From: Portibacter lacus
Lineage (GTDB): Bacteria; Bacteroidota; Bacteroidia; Chitinophagales; Saprospiraceae
Reading direction: 5' to 3'
Length of the DNA: 64,000 nt
Assembly (NCBI RefSeq): GCF_021533215.1
Contig: NZ_JAJNKA010000014.1
Span: 1 to 64,000, forward strand
The translations under genes were made by a program, and so were the position numbers. The notes below the pieces were generated by a model. The model did no database searches, was not told the origin of the DNA, and worked only from the letters and a program-made list of their open reading frames with translations. Below, in pieces: positions 31,432 to 40,751 of this stretch; the stretch's first letter is position 1; the number at the start of each line of letters is the position of its first letter.

Positions 31432-32182
31432 ACCGTAATCCAGATTTAAGCAATGCCTCAAATGCTGACTTCTTACCTTGTGACACCCCAATTTTATCCC
31501 CATTTTTCATCACAATATATCCTCCTTGATTCTTTTCATACTTCTTTATAAAATTCAAATTGACTAAATGAGACTGGTGACAACGAAAAAAACCATGCCC
31601 TTGTAAAAGCTCTTGAACATGTTTCAATGGTTTCGAAATAATAATTTTCGATTCTCCATCAAGAAATATAGTCGCATAATTACTATTAGCCTCACACCTA
31701 ACAATCTCAGAAATTTCTGCAAATACATATCCTGTCTGCGTCGGCAAAGTGATTTTAGTAAAAATCGTATTAGGAGCATTGATTTTGCTGTGTATCTCAG
31801 AAAGCATTCGTTTCTCCCACACTCTTTTCTGATGGGCAACTCTATCTACTGCAGAGCTCAACTCATCCTTATCTATAGGCTTAAGCAAATAATCTACCGC
31901 ATAATATCGAAATGCTTTTAATGCATAATGATCATAAGCTGTTGTAAATATGATCTGAAAATCTATCGATTCTAATCTGTCTAATAATTGAAAGGCATTA
32001 AGGCCCGGCATTTCTATATCTAAGAAAACAATATCTACATCAAATGCTGGTAATTTCACCAAAGCAATTTCAGGATCATTGTACATGGCTAAAATGTGAA
32101 CAGTATCAGATAGTCTATTCAATTCATACTGTAGCACTTCCGTACAATTTAATTCATCATCTATAATTATCGCATTTAACAT
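31430..32182 (-). CDS. LytTR response regulator
   Basis: 250 aa. The receiver domain (1-115) has acidic DDE at 8-10, the phospho-acceptor Asp in VFLDIEMPG, the TTAYD Thr and the KPI Lys. The LytTR DNA-binding domain (about 145-248) shows VRCEANSNYATIFLDGE and FFRCHQSHLVNLNFIKKYEK. It is encoded 3 nt after the LytS-like sensor kinase gene, so the two form a system. Target genes are not identifiable here. Confidence 0.92.
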   Translation of the reverse strand: MLNAIIIDDELNCTEVLQYELNRLSDTVHILAMYNDPEIALVKLPAFDVDIVFLDIEMPGLNAFQLLDRLESIDFQIIFTTAYDHYALKAFRYYAVDYLLKPIDKDELSSAVDRVAHQKRVWEKRMLSEIHSKINAPNTIFTKITLPTQTGYVFAEISEIVRCEANSNYATIFLDGESKIIISKPLKHVQELLQGHGFFRCHQSHLVNLNFIKKYEKNQGGYIVMKNGDKIGVSQGKKSAFEALLKSGLR

Positions 32183-32185
32183 AAG

Positions 32186-34336
32186 TTAGTTTATTTCAGG
32201 AAGAAAAACAGTGACCCTTGTTCCCATCGGTTGATCTTGTGAATCCACCAAATCTTCTATTTCAGCAGTAGCTTTTATATGGTACAACGCATTAATACTA
32301 TGAATTCGGTCTTCCGTTATTTTCATCCCTAGGGATTCCCGAGTACTTCCCTTGTGCTTTCTAGCGTCTATCGCGGATTTCCTCCCTACCCCATTATCTG
32401 TAATGATACATTTTACATGTTGATCAAGTGCGAGGAAATCGATTTGCAGATTGCATTTCCCCTTTTTATTCAATAACCCGTGCCATATCGCATTCTCGAT
32501 GTATGGCTGCAGTAACATCGGCGCTACTTTAAAATTACTAAGATCGATTTCTGGGTCAATGTTAAATTCATAATCAAATTGGAAATTAAACCGCATTTGT
32601 TCCATCTCTACATACAACTTCAATGTTTCTATCTCTTGCTCCAAACTCAAAATATCCTTCCTCGAATTCTCCAATATTTTCCTCATCAATAAAGAGAATC
32701 TGGTAATATAATCAGCAGCCTCATCAGGTCCTTTATTCACTACATAATTCTTAATTGAATTTAGAGAATTAAATAAAAAGTGTGGATTCATTTGCGAGCG
32801 TAGAGCATTCAACTGCAAGCCTAATAATTGGTTTTCAAAATCTTCCTTATCCTTCTTACGCTTCCTAATTTGCCAGTAAAAACAAAAGCCTATGATCCCT
32901 AAACCAGCAAGACCCAAAGTTCGAAAAAACCATGACTCATAAAAATAAGGTGCGATCCGGAAGGTGAGGATCCTCGATTCGATTGCCATATCAGCGGAAA
33001 TTGCTTTTGCAAAAACCTCGTACTGACCTGCAGTGAGTTGGTCAAGTGCTACCTTTCGACTTTCATCTAACTTAACCCACTTTTCTTTGTTATTCAAAGC
33101 GTAATAATACTGAAAGGAATCAGCCGGATTAGGGTAATTTAGATTTACCAGAAAATCAAGTGCTCTTTCATAATTTTTTAAATTTTCATCGAAAGTTTGT
33201 TGGTGCACTCCATTCACCGCTAAATGCTTACTTTCTAATTTCAACGCTCGATTGCTTGGAACCAATGGCATCTTGCTTTTCATCAGTTTTTTAGTCCCAT
33301 TAATGCTGATCAAGTAACCGTTAGCATCAAGACCCGACTTGCTATAGTGATTTTCTTGTAAATCCGAATCGAAACGAGTCTCTAAAATGCCCAGTTCACT
33401 TTGTTCATTCTCAATAATCTCCGGCGGGTAATTTAAGTAGATAATTAAGGCGTATTCATTATTTATGGCTAACACATTTCGAATATACCTTTCATTCCCA
33501 GGTAGTATATTCCTCCATGTTTTATCAACTTTATTAAAAGAATAAACTTCCTTATGTAAAGAATGCAGCAGTACTTCATTCCCTAACATTTGCATCGAAT
33601 ATCCTCTTTCTGAATTATTAAAAAACCTACTATCATATGGGCCCTCTATTTGCTCCGCTTTTCGCTCTTTCTTATGATATTTAAACAACCCACTCCTTGT
33701 CAACAACCACAAAATATCCTGATCTACATTATCAGGCTCTATACGAAAGACGTGGGTCGAATATGCTCTATTGTCTCTAAAACTCTCCATCAGCAAACTA
33801 TCCACGACTTCTACTTCGTCCAGCAATTTATCGTAAACCAATACTCCTTTCTTAGTTGCTATCAATAGATTTTCTGCGTCTAAATCTGCAATATCGAAGA
33901 ATGCAACGTCATATATATCTGACCGAGAACTCGAATATTTATTCAATTTTGAAACAAATATATTTTTCTGAGGATCATACACTTGAACGCCATAAGATGC
34001 TGCAATCCACAAAGTGCTATCCGGTGATACATGTGTATTAAAAACCCGATTATTAACCAATGAGTGAGGATCATTGGGATCATTCACATATAGATTAAAT
34101 TGATAACCATCAAATTTGAAAAGGCCGCGTAGGGAAGAAAACCAAAGATTTCCATCGACATCATTATCAACAGCGGTTACATACTGAAAAACCGGTGCAT
34201 TTTCAGTTGGAAACCATTCCATATCTAATTTTTCAGGAATTTGGGAGAAGCCAATATTAAGAATGAAAGATAGAAGTAAAATGGAAAGGGTGTTTCTCCA
34301 ACTACAATCTAATTTAAATATGTATTTTGATGTCAA
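32186..34336 (-). CDS. LytS-type sensor histidine kinase with propeller-like N-terminus
   Basis: 716 aa. A signal peptide (about residues 12-31) precedes a periplasmic sensor with two-component-propeller blades (DGNLWFSSLRGLFKFDGYQF; DSTLWIAASYGVQVYD) and a Y_Y_Y-like sandwich ending near 455. One membrane helix (about 470-488) leads to the kinase: LRSQMNPHFLFNSLNSIKNYV with the phospho-accepting His near residue 515, then IENAIWHGLLNKKGK and ITDNGVGR for ATP binding. No in-frame ATG exists upstream of the signal peptide; the TTG at 34334-34336 is the likely start. The sensor is shorter than in hybrid polysaccharide sensors. Cognate regulator follows. Confidence 0.87.
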   Translation of the reverse strand: MTSKYIFKLDCSWRNTLSILLLSFILNIGFSQIPEKLDMEWFPTENAPVFQYVTAVDNDVDGNLWFSSLRGLFKFDGYQFNLYVNDPNDPHSLVNNRVFNTHVSPDSTLWIAASYGVQVYDPQKNIFVSKLNKYSSSRSDIYDVAFFDIADLDAENLLIATKKGVLVYDKLLDEVEVVDSLLMESFRDNRAYSTHVFRIEPDNVDQDILWLLTRSGLFKYHKKERKAEQIEGPYDSRFFNNSERGYSMQMLGNEVLLHSLHKEVYSFNKVDKTWRNILPGNERYIRNVLAINNEYALIIYLNYPPEIIENEQSELGILETRFDSDLQENHYSKSGLDANGYLISINGTKKLMKSKMPLVPSNRALKLESKHLAVNGVHQQTFDENLKNYERALDFLVNLNYPNPADSFQYYYALNNKEKWVKLDESRKVALDQLTAGQYEVFAKAISADMAIESRILTFRIAPYFYESWFFRTLGLAGLGIIGFCFYWQIRKRKKDKEDFENQLLGLQLNALRSQMNPHFLFNSLNSIKNYVVNKGPDEAADYITRFSLLMRKILENSRKDILSLEQEIETLKLYVEMEQMRFNFQFDYEFNIDPEIDLSNFKVAPMLLQPYIENAIWHGLLNKKGKCNLQIDFLALDQHVKCIITDNGVGRKSAIDARKHKGSTRESLGMKITEDRIHSINALYHIKATAEIEDLVDSQDQPMGTRVTVFLPEIN

Positions 34337-34467
34337 TTTTAAATCTCTTTATAACTTTAAAAAGCTGAGGCAAAAACACTTAAATAGCTAACTATTTGAA
34401 GTGATTTCAACGACTACTTTGATAAAAAGATATAAGATATATCTGACATATCTAAGCAAATTTGATT

Positions 34468-36636
34468 TTACTCCAAATTTCTTTTAATATCGGCTATCTC
34501 CGCTTTTAATTCCTGGAGCAATTGCTCCTGATGCTTCAATTGGTTTTCTTGGTTTATTATCTTTTGGTTTAATGCTTTTATTGATTCTACATAGAGGTGA
34601 TCATAAGTGCCATAGGCCGTCTGCAGATAGCCTTCGCTGTCCTCCGAAACATTTTCCGGCCATACTTGCTGAAGGTCTTGAGCAATAAATCCATATTGTT
34701 TTCCTTTGGGTCGGTCTTGATCCGATCTGGTGTCATTCCACTCATAAGTCACACCTTTCATTAATAGCAATTGCTGTAACATGGATTGACTTTCTAAATA
34801 ATGTATGTTTTTCTTAAGTCTCGCATCTGAGTTCGCAAGCCAGTCGCCAGCAGAACTTTTAGAAGCATTACCATGTACTTCAAGCCTGTTGGTACTTGGT
34901 GTTCTGCCGATGCCAAAATTCCCACCACCTTGCACCGTGACAATATGATGGGCTACATTCATATTCATAAGAAGGTTGGCTTCTGCAACATCAATTTCAT
35001 TTCCATCAAACAACATGGTTTGATTCGAGCTTTTAATTTGGAAACCACCAGTTACACCATCGCTATCATTGACATTTAGTTCTACGACATTACTATCAAA
35101 ATCTCCATAGATTAAGGGTGTAGCAGTATCTGAATTATCAATAATTAGTTTATTTGAACCTTGTTCATTTTTTCCAGCTTCAAAACCTATTAAGATATTC
35201 CTAGAGCCTTTAGTATTGAATCCTGACCCATATCCTATAAAAACATTATCGCTTCCACCATTATTATCACGTCCTGAATTTCCTCCTATGAATACATTAG
35301 TGGAGCCGTGATTTTCCATTCCAGATCTGTAACCTAAATTTGTATTTGTAGAGCCAATTAAATTATCTCTTCCAGATTCATAACCAATGTTTACATTTTT
35401 ATCTCCATCAGTATTAAATCTTCCAGAATAAGCTCCTACATTAGTATTTAGACCTATTCCTGAATTTTGGACACCAGCATTGTATCCTACATTTACATTC
35501 GAATGTCCAGTTTCATTAAATTCTCCTGCAAAAGCTCCAATATTTGTGTTTCTATTTCCAAATTGATTTTTATTAGAGGCATGAAGTCCTAGAGCAGTAT
35601 TGTATATGCCTTCCTCATTTTTCTCACCAGCAAGGGACCCAACCATGGTATTTCCGAAACCACTTGCTGAATTTTTACCCGCATTTGCACCTATATATGT
35701 GTTGTTGTAACTTGTGTTTTGATATCCTGCCGAGTCTCCTAACATCACATTGTTATATCCCGTCAGGTTGCTATAACCTGCACTCGTACCAATGCTTATA
35801 TTTTTTTTCCCAGTTGTATTTCTATTTCCAGAATCAGTGCCAATAAAAACATTTCCAGAAGTAGCATTACTGAAACCAGCCCTGGATCCTAGAAATACAT
35901 TATTATCGCCATTTACATTGTTAATTCCTGTTTGATTTCCTAAAAATGTATTGTACAGACCAGATCTATTTTTAATCCCTGATGATCTTCCAATAAATGT
36001 ATTGTAGTTTCCTTCATTAACATGTCCAGCAGAATCCCCTACCATGACATTATTATAATTTGTCCATCCTGAAACTCCTGCAAAATTACCAATTATCACA
36101 TTTCGGCTTCCACTTGAGTTTCGGGATGCAACTTTAGATCCTATATACACATTCGAAATACCAAAATTAATACCTGAACCAGCACTTTTACCAATTAATA
36201 TATTTTCATTATTCCCTTCCCACTCCAACGACAAAAAATTTGAAACATTCTTTCGAATATTTATATTTTTATTACTTAGTCTAAACTTGATTACATCTGT
36301 ATCTGCTCCACTGCTATCTACTGAAATTGCGGTATCGAAATCATCATCAACTAAGTGATCTTCATAAACTGGATTCACTTCTTTCCATCCAATAAAACTC
36401 CTCTTATACCAAAATGATAAAGTAGTAGTGTTATATATTAACAATCCATCTGCTGGGAATTCAATTTCATCCATTTCTGCTGTAGTCATGGTGGGAATTA
36501 AAATCCCTTTGTTTTCAGAACTTATATGAAGTGCTGCTGACTCATCTGGGTTAACAATTCCGATTCCTACACTTTGAGCTCCTAATTTAAAAATGGAAAA
36601 AAGTAAAATGACGCCTAAAAATATATTCCTGCACAT
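34468..36636 (-). CDS. Exported beta-roll repeat protein with C-terminal S74 chaperone
   Basis: 722 aa from the ATG at 36634-36636; the frame upstream overlaps the promoter. A signal peptide (ending about LFSIFKLGAQS) is followed by a short Bacteroidota surface-protein start. Residues of roughly 120-500 are about 20 copies of a ~16-residue repeat, consensus N-x-x-I-G-x-x-A-G-x-x-N-x-x-G, like YadA/hemagglutinin head repeats. The C-terminus (about 600-722) is a peptidase S74 intramolecular chaperone: SDARLKKNI with the Ser and, five residues on, the Lys dyad, then KQYGFIAQDLQQVWPENV and a final coiled coil. It probably forms a trimer that self-cleaves during folding. Likely an adhesin or surface fibre. 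Confidence 0.82.
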   Translation of the reverse strand: MCRNIFLGVILLFSIFKLGAQSVGIGIVNPDESAALHISSENKGILIPTMTTAEMDEIEFPADGLLIYNTTTLSFWYKRSFIGWKEVNPVYEDHLVDDDFDTAISVDSSGADTDVIKFRLSNKNINIRKNVSNFLSLEWEGNNENILIGKSAGSGINFGISNVYIGSKVASRNSSGSRNVIIGNFAGVSGWTNYNNVMVGDSAGHVNEGNYNTFIGRSSGIKNRSGLYNTFLGNQTGINNVNGDNNVFLGSRAGFSNATSGNVFIGTDSGNRNTTGKKNISIGTSAGYSNLTGYNNVMLGDSAGYQNTSYNNTYIGANAGKNSASGFGNTMVGSLAGEKNEEGIYNTALGLHASNKNQFGNRNTNIGAFAGEFNETGHSNVNVGYNAGVQNSGIGLNTNVGAYSGRFNTDGDKNVNIGYESGRDNLIGSTNTNLGYRSGMENHGSTNVFIGGNSGRDNNGGSDNVFIGYGSGFNTKGSRNILIGFEAGKNEQGSNKLIIDNSDTATPLIYGDFDSNVVELNVNDSDGVTGGFQIKSSNQTMLFDGNEIDVAEANLLMNMNVAHHIVTVQGGGNFGIGRTPSTNRLEVHGNASKSSAGDWLANSDARLKKNIHYLESQSMLQQLLLMKGVTYEWNDTRSDQDRPKGKQYGFIAQDLQQVWPENVSEDSEGYLQTAYGTYDHLYVESIKALNQKIINQENQLKHQEQLLQELKAEIADIKRNLE

Positions 36637-36651
36637 CCTTATTATTTTGCG

Positions 36652-36659
36652 CAAATGTA
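36652..36659 (-). promoter_or_regulatory. Candidate -7 element for the S74 protein gene
   Basis: Minus strand TACATTTG ends 15 nt before the ATG at 36636. It overlaps the first codons of the longer reading frame, which argues for the shorter start. Confidence 0.5.
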
Positions 36660-36842
36660 ATCGTCATTTGATTCAAATGATATAGCCAGTGAGTATTCAA
36701 TGCCCTATAGAAGATAATTCATTGCTTTGAATGATTTTCCTATCAAAAACGCTCTCTAAAAACATAACATATTTCACCATTTAGATGAATACACTCCTTA
36801 GAACTAAGAAAGTGACAAGCAAAACTTATCAACCTATTTAAG

Positions 36843-36872
36843 TTGAATAAACTAATAGAATTCCTACTTTTG
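36843..36872 (+). promoter_or_regulatory. Bacteroidota promoter of the ABC-F gene
   Basis: TTG at 36843-36845 (-33) and TACTTTTG at 36865-36872 (-7), 19 bp apart, a good match to the sigma-A type promoter of this phylum. The ATG follows 19 nt later. Confidence 0.6.
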
Positions 36873-36891
36873 CACCTTCAAATATTTCAAT

Positions 36892-38529
36892 ATGATTTCA
36901 GTAGATAATATAGCAGTCGAATTTAGTGGTCAAGTACTTTTTAGTGACGTCGCTTTCGTCATTAACGAAAATGACAAGATTGCTTTAATGGGTAAAAATG
37001 GTGCAGGAAAATCAACGATGATGAAGATCATCGCTGGCGAACAAAAACCAACTCGTGGAAGAATCAATGCACCTAAAGATGCCGTCATCGCTTATCTTCC
37101 GCAACACCTACTAACGGAAGATGACTGTACTGTTTTCGAAGAAACCATGAAGGCTTTCAGAGGTTATTTCTCTATGAAAACAGAGCTAGAAGCGCTAAAT
37201 CAGCAATTGTCTACAAGAACTGATTATGACTCTGAAGACTACATGAAAATCATTGAGAAAGCTTCTGACCTGGGAGAAAAGTTCTATTCCATGGAAGAAG
37301 TAAACTACGATAAAGAAGTGGAAAAAGCACTTCTGGGACTTGGATTCAAGCGAACTGATTTCACCAGACAGACCAGTGAATTCAGTGGAGGATGGAGAAT
37401 GAGAATAGAGCTAGCGAAAATTCTGCTTCAGAAACCTGACCTGATCTTACTCGATGAGCCGACGAACCACATTGACATAGAATCCGTAATCTGGTTAGAG
37501 GATTTCTTGATTAATAAAGCAAAAGCGGTGGTTGTGATTTCGCATGATAGAGCTTTCGTTGATAATATTACGAACAGAACCATCGAAGTGACGATGGGTA
37601 AGATCTACGATTACAAGGCTAATTATTCACATTACTTACAATTAAGAGAAGATCGCCGACAGCATCAACTTAAAGCTTTCAAAGAACAGCAGAAATTTAT
37701 TGCGGAACAAGAAAGGTTTGTAGAACGATTCAAAGGCACCTATTCGAAAACCAATCAAGTATCTTCCGTCGAGCGAATGTTAGAAAAACTTGAAATCATA
37801 GAAGTAGACGAAGTTGATAATAGCTCTTTAAAATTGAGATTCCCGCCGTCCCGAAGATCTGGTGATTATCCAGTTATAGCTAAAGGACTTACCAAATCAT
37901 ACGGTGACCACGTGGTATTTAAAGATGCTAATATGTCCATCGAAAGAGGCCAAAAAGTTTCATTTGTAGGAAGAAATGGTGAAGGAAAATCTACCATGAT
38001 CAAAGCCATAATGGGCGAAATAGAATTCGAAGGAGAATGTGGGCTAGGTCATAATGCGGAAGTAGGATACTTTGCACAGAATCAAGCTTCATTGTTAGAC
38101 CCTGATTTAACGGTTTTTCAGACTGTGGATGAGGTGGCTAAGGGAGATATCAGAACTCAAATTAAAAATATTCTAGGTCGATTCATGTTTAGTGGGGAAG
38201 ACATTGACAAAAAAGTAAGTGTGCTATCTGGAGGAGAGAAAACCAGACTCGCCATGGTTAAACTTTTACTTGAACCTGTTAATGTCCTTATTCTCGATGA
38301 GCCGACTAACCACCTGGATATCAAATCAAAAGACATCCTTAAAGAGGCGTTGAAAGAATTTGATGGCACATTGATCTTGGTTTCTCATGATCGGGATTTC
38401 TTAACCGGATTATCTGAGAAGGTATTCGAATTTAAAGAAAAAAGAGTGATCGAACACTTTGAAACAATCGATGATTTCTTGGCAAGGAACAGAATTGAGA
38501 ACTTAAAACAAATTGACCTAATGGCTTAG
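36892..38529 (+). CDS. ABC-F family ATPase
   Basis: 545 aa, two ABC domains without membrane segments. Walker A motifs are GKNGAGKST (about 35) and GRNGEGKST (about 362); signatures are FSGGWRMRIELAK and LSGGEKTRLAMVK; Walker B regions are LILLDEPTNHIDI and VLILDEPTNHLDI. The interdomain linker (about 240-320, rich in Arg, Gln and Glu) is of moderate length. ABC-F proteins act on the ribosome E site in translation; the paralogue type (YkpA/YbiT/Uup-like) cannot be fixed by eye. It is followed by a heptamer repeat array. Confidence 0.9.
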   Translation: MISVDNIAVEFSGQVLFSDVAFVINENDKIALMGKNGAGKSTMMKIIAGEQKPTRGRINAPKDAVIAYLPQHLLTEDDCTVFEETMKAFRGYFSMKTELEALNQQLSTRTDYDSEDYMKIIEKASDLGEKFYSMEEVNYDKEVEKALLGLGFKRTDFTRQTSEFSGGWRMRIELAKILLQKPDLILLDEPTNHIDIESVIWLEDFLINKAKAVVVISHDRAFVDNITNRTIEVTMGKIYDYKANYSHYLQLREDRRQHQLKAFKEQQKFIAEQERFVERFKGTYSKTNQVSSVERMLEKLEIIEVDEVDNSSLKLRFPPSRRSGDYPVIAKGLTKSYGDHVVFKDANMSIERGQKVSFVGRNGEGKSTMIKAIMGEIEFEGECGLGHNAEVGYFAQNQASLLDPDLTVFQTVDEVAKGDIRTQIKNILGRFMFSGEDIDKKVSVLSGGEKTRLAMVKLLLEPVNVLILDEPTNHLDIKSKDILKEALKEFDGTLILVSHDRDFLTGLSEKVFEFKEKRVIEHFETIDDFLARNRIENLKQIDLMA

Positions 38530-38531
38530 TT

Positions 38532-38729
38532 TAGTCGTGAGTCGTGAGTCTTGGGTCGTGTGTTCTAAGTCCTAAGTCCTAAGTCCTGAGACTAGAGACT
38601 AATGACTCCTGACTAATGACTTCAGACTCCAGACTTCAAGCTACAGATTATAGACTCCAAACTAATGACTTCAGACTCCTGACTCCAGACTAATGACTTC
38701 AGACTCCTGACTTCAGACTCCTGACTTCC
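38532..38729. repeat. Heptanucleotide repeat array with an orientation switch
   Basis: The region is built from degenerate 7-bp units. From 38533 to about 38589 the plus strand reads units like AGTCCTA (GTCGTGA, GTCCTAA...); from about 38590 to 38728 it switches to units like GACTCCT/GACTTCA, the reverse complement (AGTCnnn on the minus strand). About 8 units precede and about 19 follow the switch. The AGTC core is kept while the other three bases vary. No ORF crosses it. It lies between the convergent ABC-F and DoxX genes and could fold into a long hairpin, possibly as a bidirectional transcript end. Confidence 0.85.
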
Positions 38730-38736
38730 AATGAAA

Positions 38737-39153
38737 TCACTTAGGCAGTTTCAGTCGATATATTAATCGTTTCACACTGTACTTTCCAGACCCATTGACA
38801 ATGAGTAAGAGCAACCCTCCTACGATTGCAATGTTTTTCATAAACATGATCGACTGAATCCGTCTCACTTCTACTGGATCATTCCAAAAAGAGAAAATAA
38901 TAAAGGTTATCGGTATCCAATACAGCAGAATCAGTATGGCTCCCAAGTTTGCGTAATAACCTATAAGGACTAATGTTGCGCCTAAAACGAGTACAAAAAT
39001 AACAGCATACAACAACATGTCTTGATTCCATGTTAGACCATACGCGGTCATTGTATTTTTTGTTTGCTTAAAAAATGCTATAGAATCATAAGCTTCGAAA
39101 AAGAAGATCATGGACAGGAATATTCTTCCGATTAAATCAGCGACATCTTTCAT
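38737..39153 (-). CDS. DoxX family membrane protein
   Basis: 138 aa, four predicted membrane helices (about 5-22, 47-67, 70-88 and 105-125). The start DLIGRIFLSMIFFFEAYDSI and the central LVLGATLVLIGYYANLGAILILLY fit DoxX/DoxD-like quinone-related membrane proteins. Role uncertain. Faces the ABC-F gene across the heptamer array. Confidence 0.72.
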   Translation of the reverse strand: MKDVADLIGRIFLSMIFFFEAYDSIAFFKQTKNTMTAYGLTWNQDMLLYAVIFVLVLGATLVLIGYYANLGAILILLYWIPITFIIFSFWNDPVEVRRIQSIMFMKNIAIVGGLLLLIVNGSGKYSVKRLIYRLKLPK

Positions 39154-39197
39154 ATTTCCTTTTTTTACGTGGCAGGTTATTGTTGCAAATAAAACAA

Positions 39198-40751
39198 TTA
39201 TTGATAATATTCAGCTATTTTTCGAGCTACATTTTGACCATCCATTGCTGCAGAAAGTATACCGCCTGCATAGCCAGCACCTTCACCACATGGAAATAAG
39301 CCTTCAGTAGTCTCATGCATATAGGTTTCTCTATTTCTTGGAATCCTAATCGGAGAACTGGTTCGCGATTCTAATCCTACCAGATTAGCCTCTGCAGTAT
39401 AATAACCATTAAGTTTATACTTGAATACTTCGATAGCTTGTGCAAGTCGATCGTATATATGAATTGGTAGCAACTTATGAAGTGAAGCGCTATAAATTCC
39501 TGGAATATAAGAAGTTGGATTTAGGTCAATGGATTCTCTTCTATTTACAAAATCTGTCATCCGCTGAGCTGGAGCTTTCTGACTTCCATCACCTGCATTA
39601 AAAAAGGTCTTTTCTATCTGCTGTTGAAACTCCAGGCCTGCGAATACATTATCCGTTTTGTCAAAGAAATCATCTTTAGTTACTGAGGTAACAAATCCAG
39701 AATTTGCAAATGGCGAATCTCTTCTAGAAAGAGACATCCCATTAACCACTAATTCGCCGGGAGCCGTGGATGCTGGCACAATTAATCCACCTGGACACAT
39801 GCAGAATGAGAAAACACCTTTCTCCTTAATTTGGCAAACTAACTTATAAGAAGAAGCTGGCAAGTTTTCATGCCTAACTTTAGATCCATATTGGATTTCA
39901 TCTATTAGTTCCTGAGGATGCTCTATCCTTACACCTATCGCATAATCTTTAGGTTCAATTTTTACACCTTTCTGATGAAGTAGATAGTAAATATCACGAG
40001 CGGAATGACCAGTTGCAAGTACTGTTGCATTGGCTTCATATTCTTTGCCGTTGTGATCTACCACTCCTTTCATCTTGCCATCCTTGATGATAAAATCAAC
40101 GACTTTAGTTTCGAAGAGAATTTCTCCACCAAAAGTTTCTATCGTTTCTCTTAACTCTGCAACGATCCTTGGTAATTTATTAGATCCTATGTGTGGATGA
40201 GCATCGAGTAGAATTTCTGGACTTGCTCCATGTTCCACTAAAATTTTGAGGACATTAAAATAATTCCCTCTTTTCAATGATCTGGTATACAGTTTCCCAT
40301 CTGAATAGGTTCCTGCCCCACCCTCACCGAAACAATAATTAGAATCGGGATTAACAATACCATCTTGCTGAATGGCTTTCAGATCTCTCCTTCTTGCTTG
40401 TGCATCTTTTCCACGTTCTATCACAATAGGCTTAATACCTAAAGCAATCATTTCCAATGCTGCAAAATATCCAGCAGGACCAGCACCTACAATGATGGCC
40501 GTCTTCTTAGACTTCACACTTCCTAATGAACCTAAAAATGAAGTTTCTTCTGGTGGTTTTTCATCGATGAAAACATTGTACCTCAGCACATACTTAGGTC
40601 TTCTTCCCCTCGCATCTATGGATTTTCGATCCAACACAATCGCTTGTATTCTTGAAAATTCAACCTTTACTTTAGATGCTACTATTTTGTAAAGTTTATC
40701 CTCTTCTTGAATCTCTTCGGGAAGTATTTTTATTTCTATTTGTTTAATCAT
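39198..40751 (-). CDS. COG2509-type FAD-dependent oxidoreductase
   Basis: 517 aa. A ~90-residue N-terminal domain (KQIEIKILPEEIQEEDKL) precedes the FAD-binding motif AIIVGAGPAGYFAALEM. Family hallmarks are NYCFGEGGAGTYSDGKLYTR, ATGHSARDIYYLL and the C-terminal PCGEGAGYAGGILSAAMDG. These flavoproteins are conserved but functionally uncharacterised. The start overlaps the end of kdsA by 8 nt, so translation is probably coupled, though a link to LPS synthesis is unproven. Confidence 0.87.
   Translation of the reverse strand: MIKQIEIKILPEEIQEEDKLYKIVASKVKVEFSRIQAIVLDRKSIDARGRRPKYVLRYNVFIDEKPPEETSFLGSLGSVKSKKTAIIVGAGPAGYFAALEMIALGIKPIVIERGKDAQARRRDLKAIQQDGIVNPDSNYCFGEGGAGTYSDGKLYTRSLKRGNYFNVLKILVEHGASPEILLDAHPHIGSNKLPRIVAELRETIETFGGEILFETKVVDFIIKDGKMKGVVDHNGKEYEANATVLATGHSARDIYYLLHQKGVKIEPKDYAIGVRIEHPQELIDEIQYGSKVRHENLPASSYKLVCQIKEKGVFSFCMCPGGLIVPASTAPGELVVNGMSLSRRDSPFANSGFVTSVTKDDFFDKTDNVFAGLEFQQQIEKTFFNAGDGSQKAPAQRMTDFVNRRESIDLNPTSYIPGIYSASLHKLLPIHIYDRLAQAIEVFKYKLNGYYTAEANLVGLESRTSSPIRIPRNRETYMHETTEGLFPCGEGAGYAGGILSAAMDGQNVARKIAEYYQ

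Noticed and set aside
31252-31503. 83-aa minus-strand frame at the hairpin repeats
   Set aside because: It overlaps the LytTR gene out of frame and is rich in repeat-derived residues; no family signs.
34873-35846. Antisense frames inside the repeat-rich S74 gene
   Set aside because: They are by-products of the repeated codons on the other strand.
38532-38729. Heptamer array as a coding region or CRISPR
   Set aside because: Units are 7 bp, degenerate and flip orientation; no spacer structure and no ORF crosses it.
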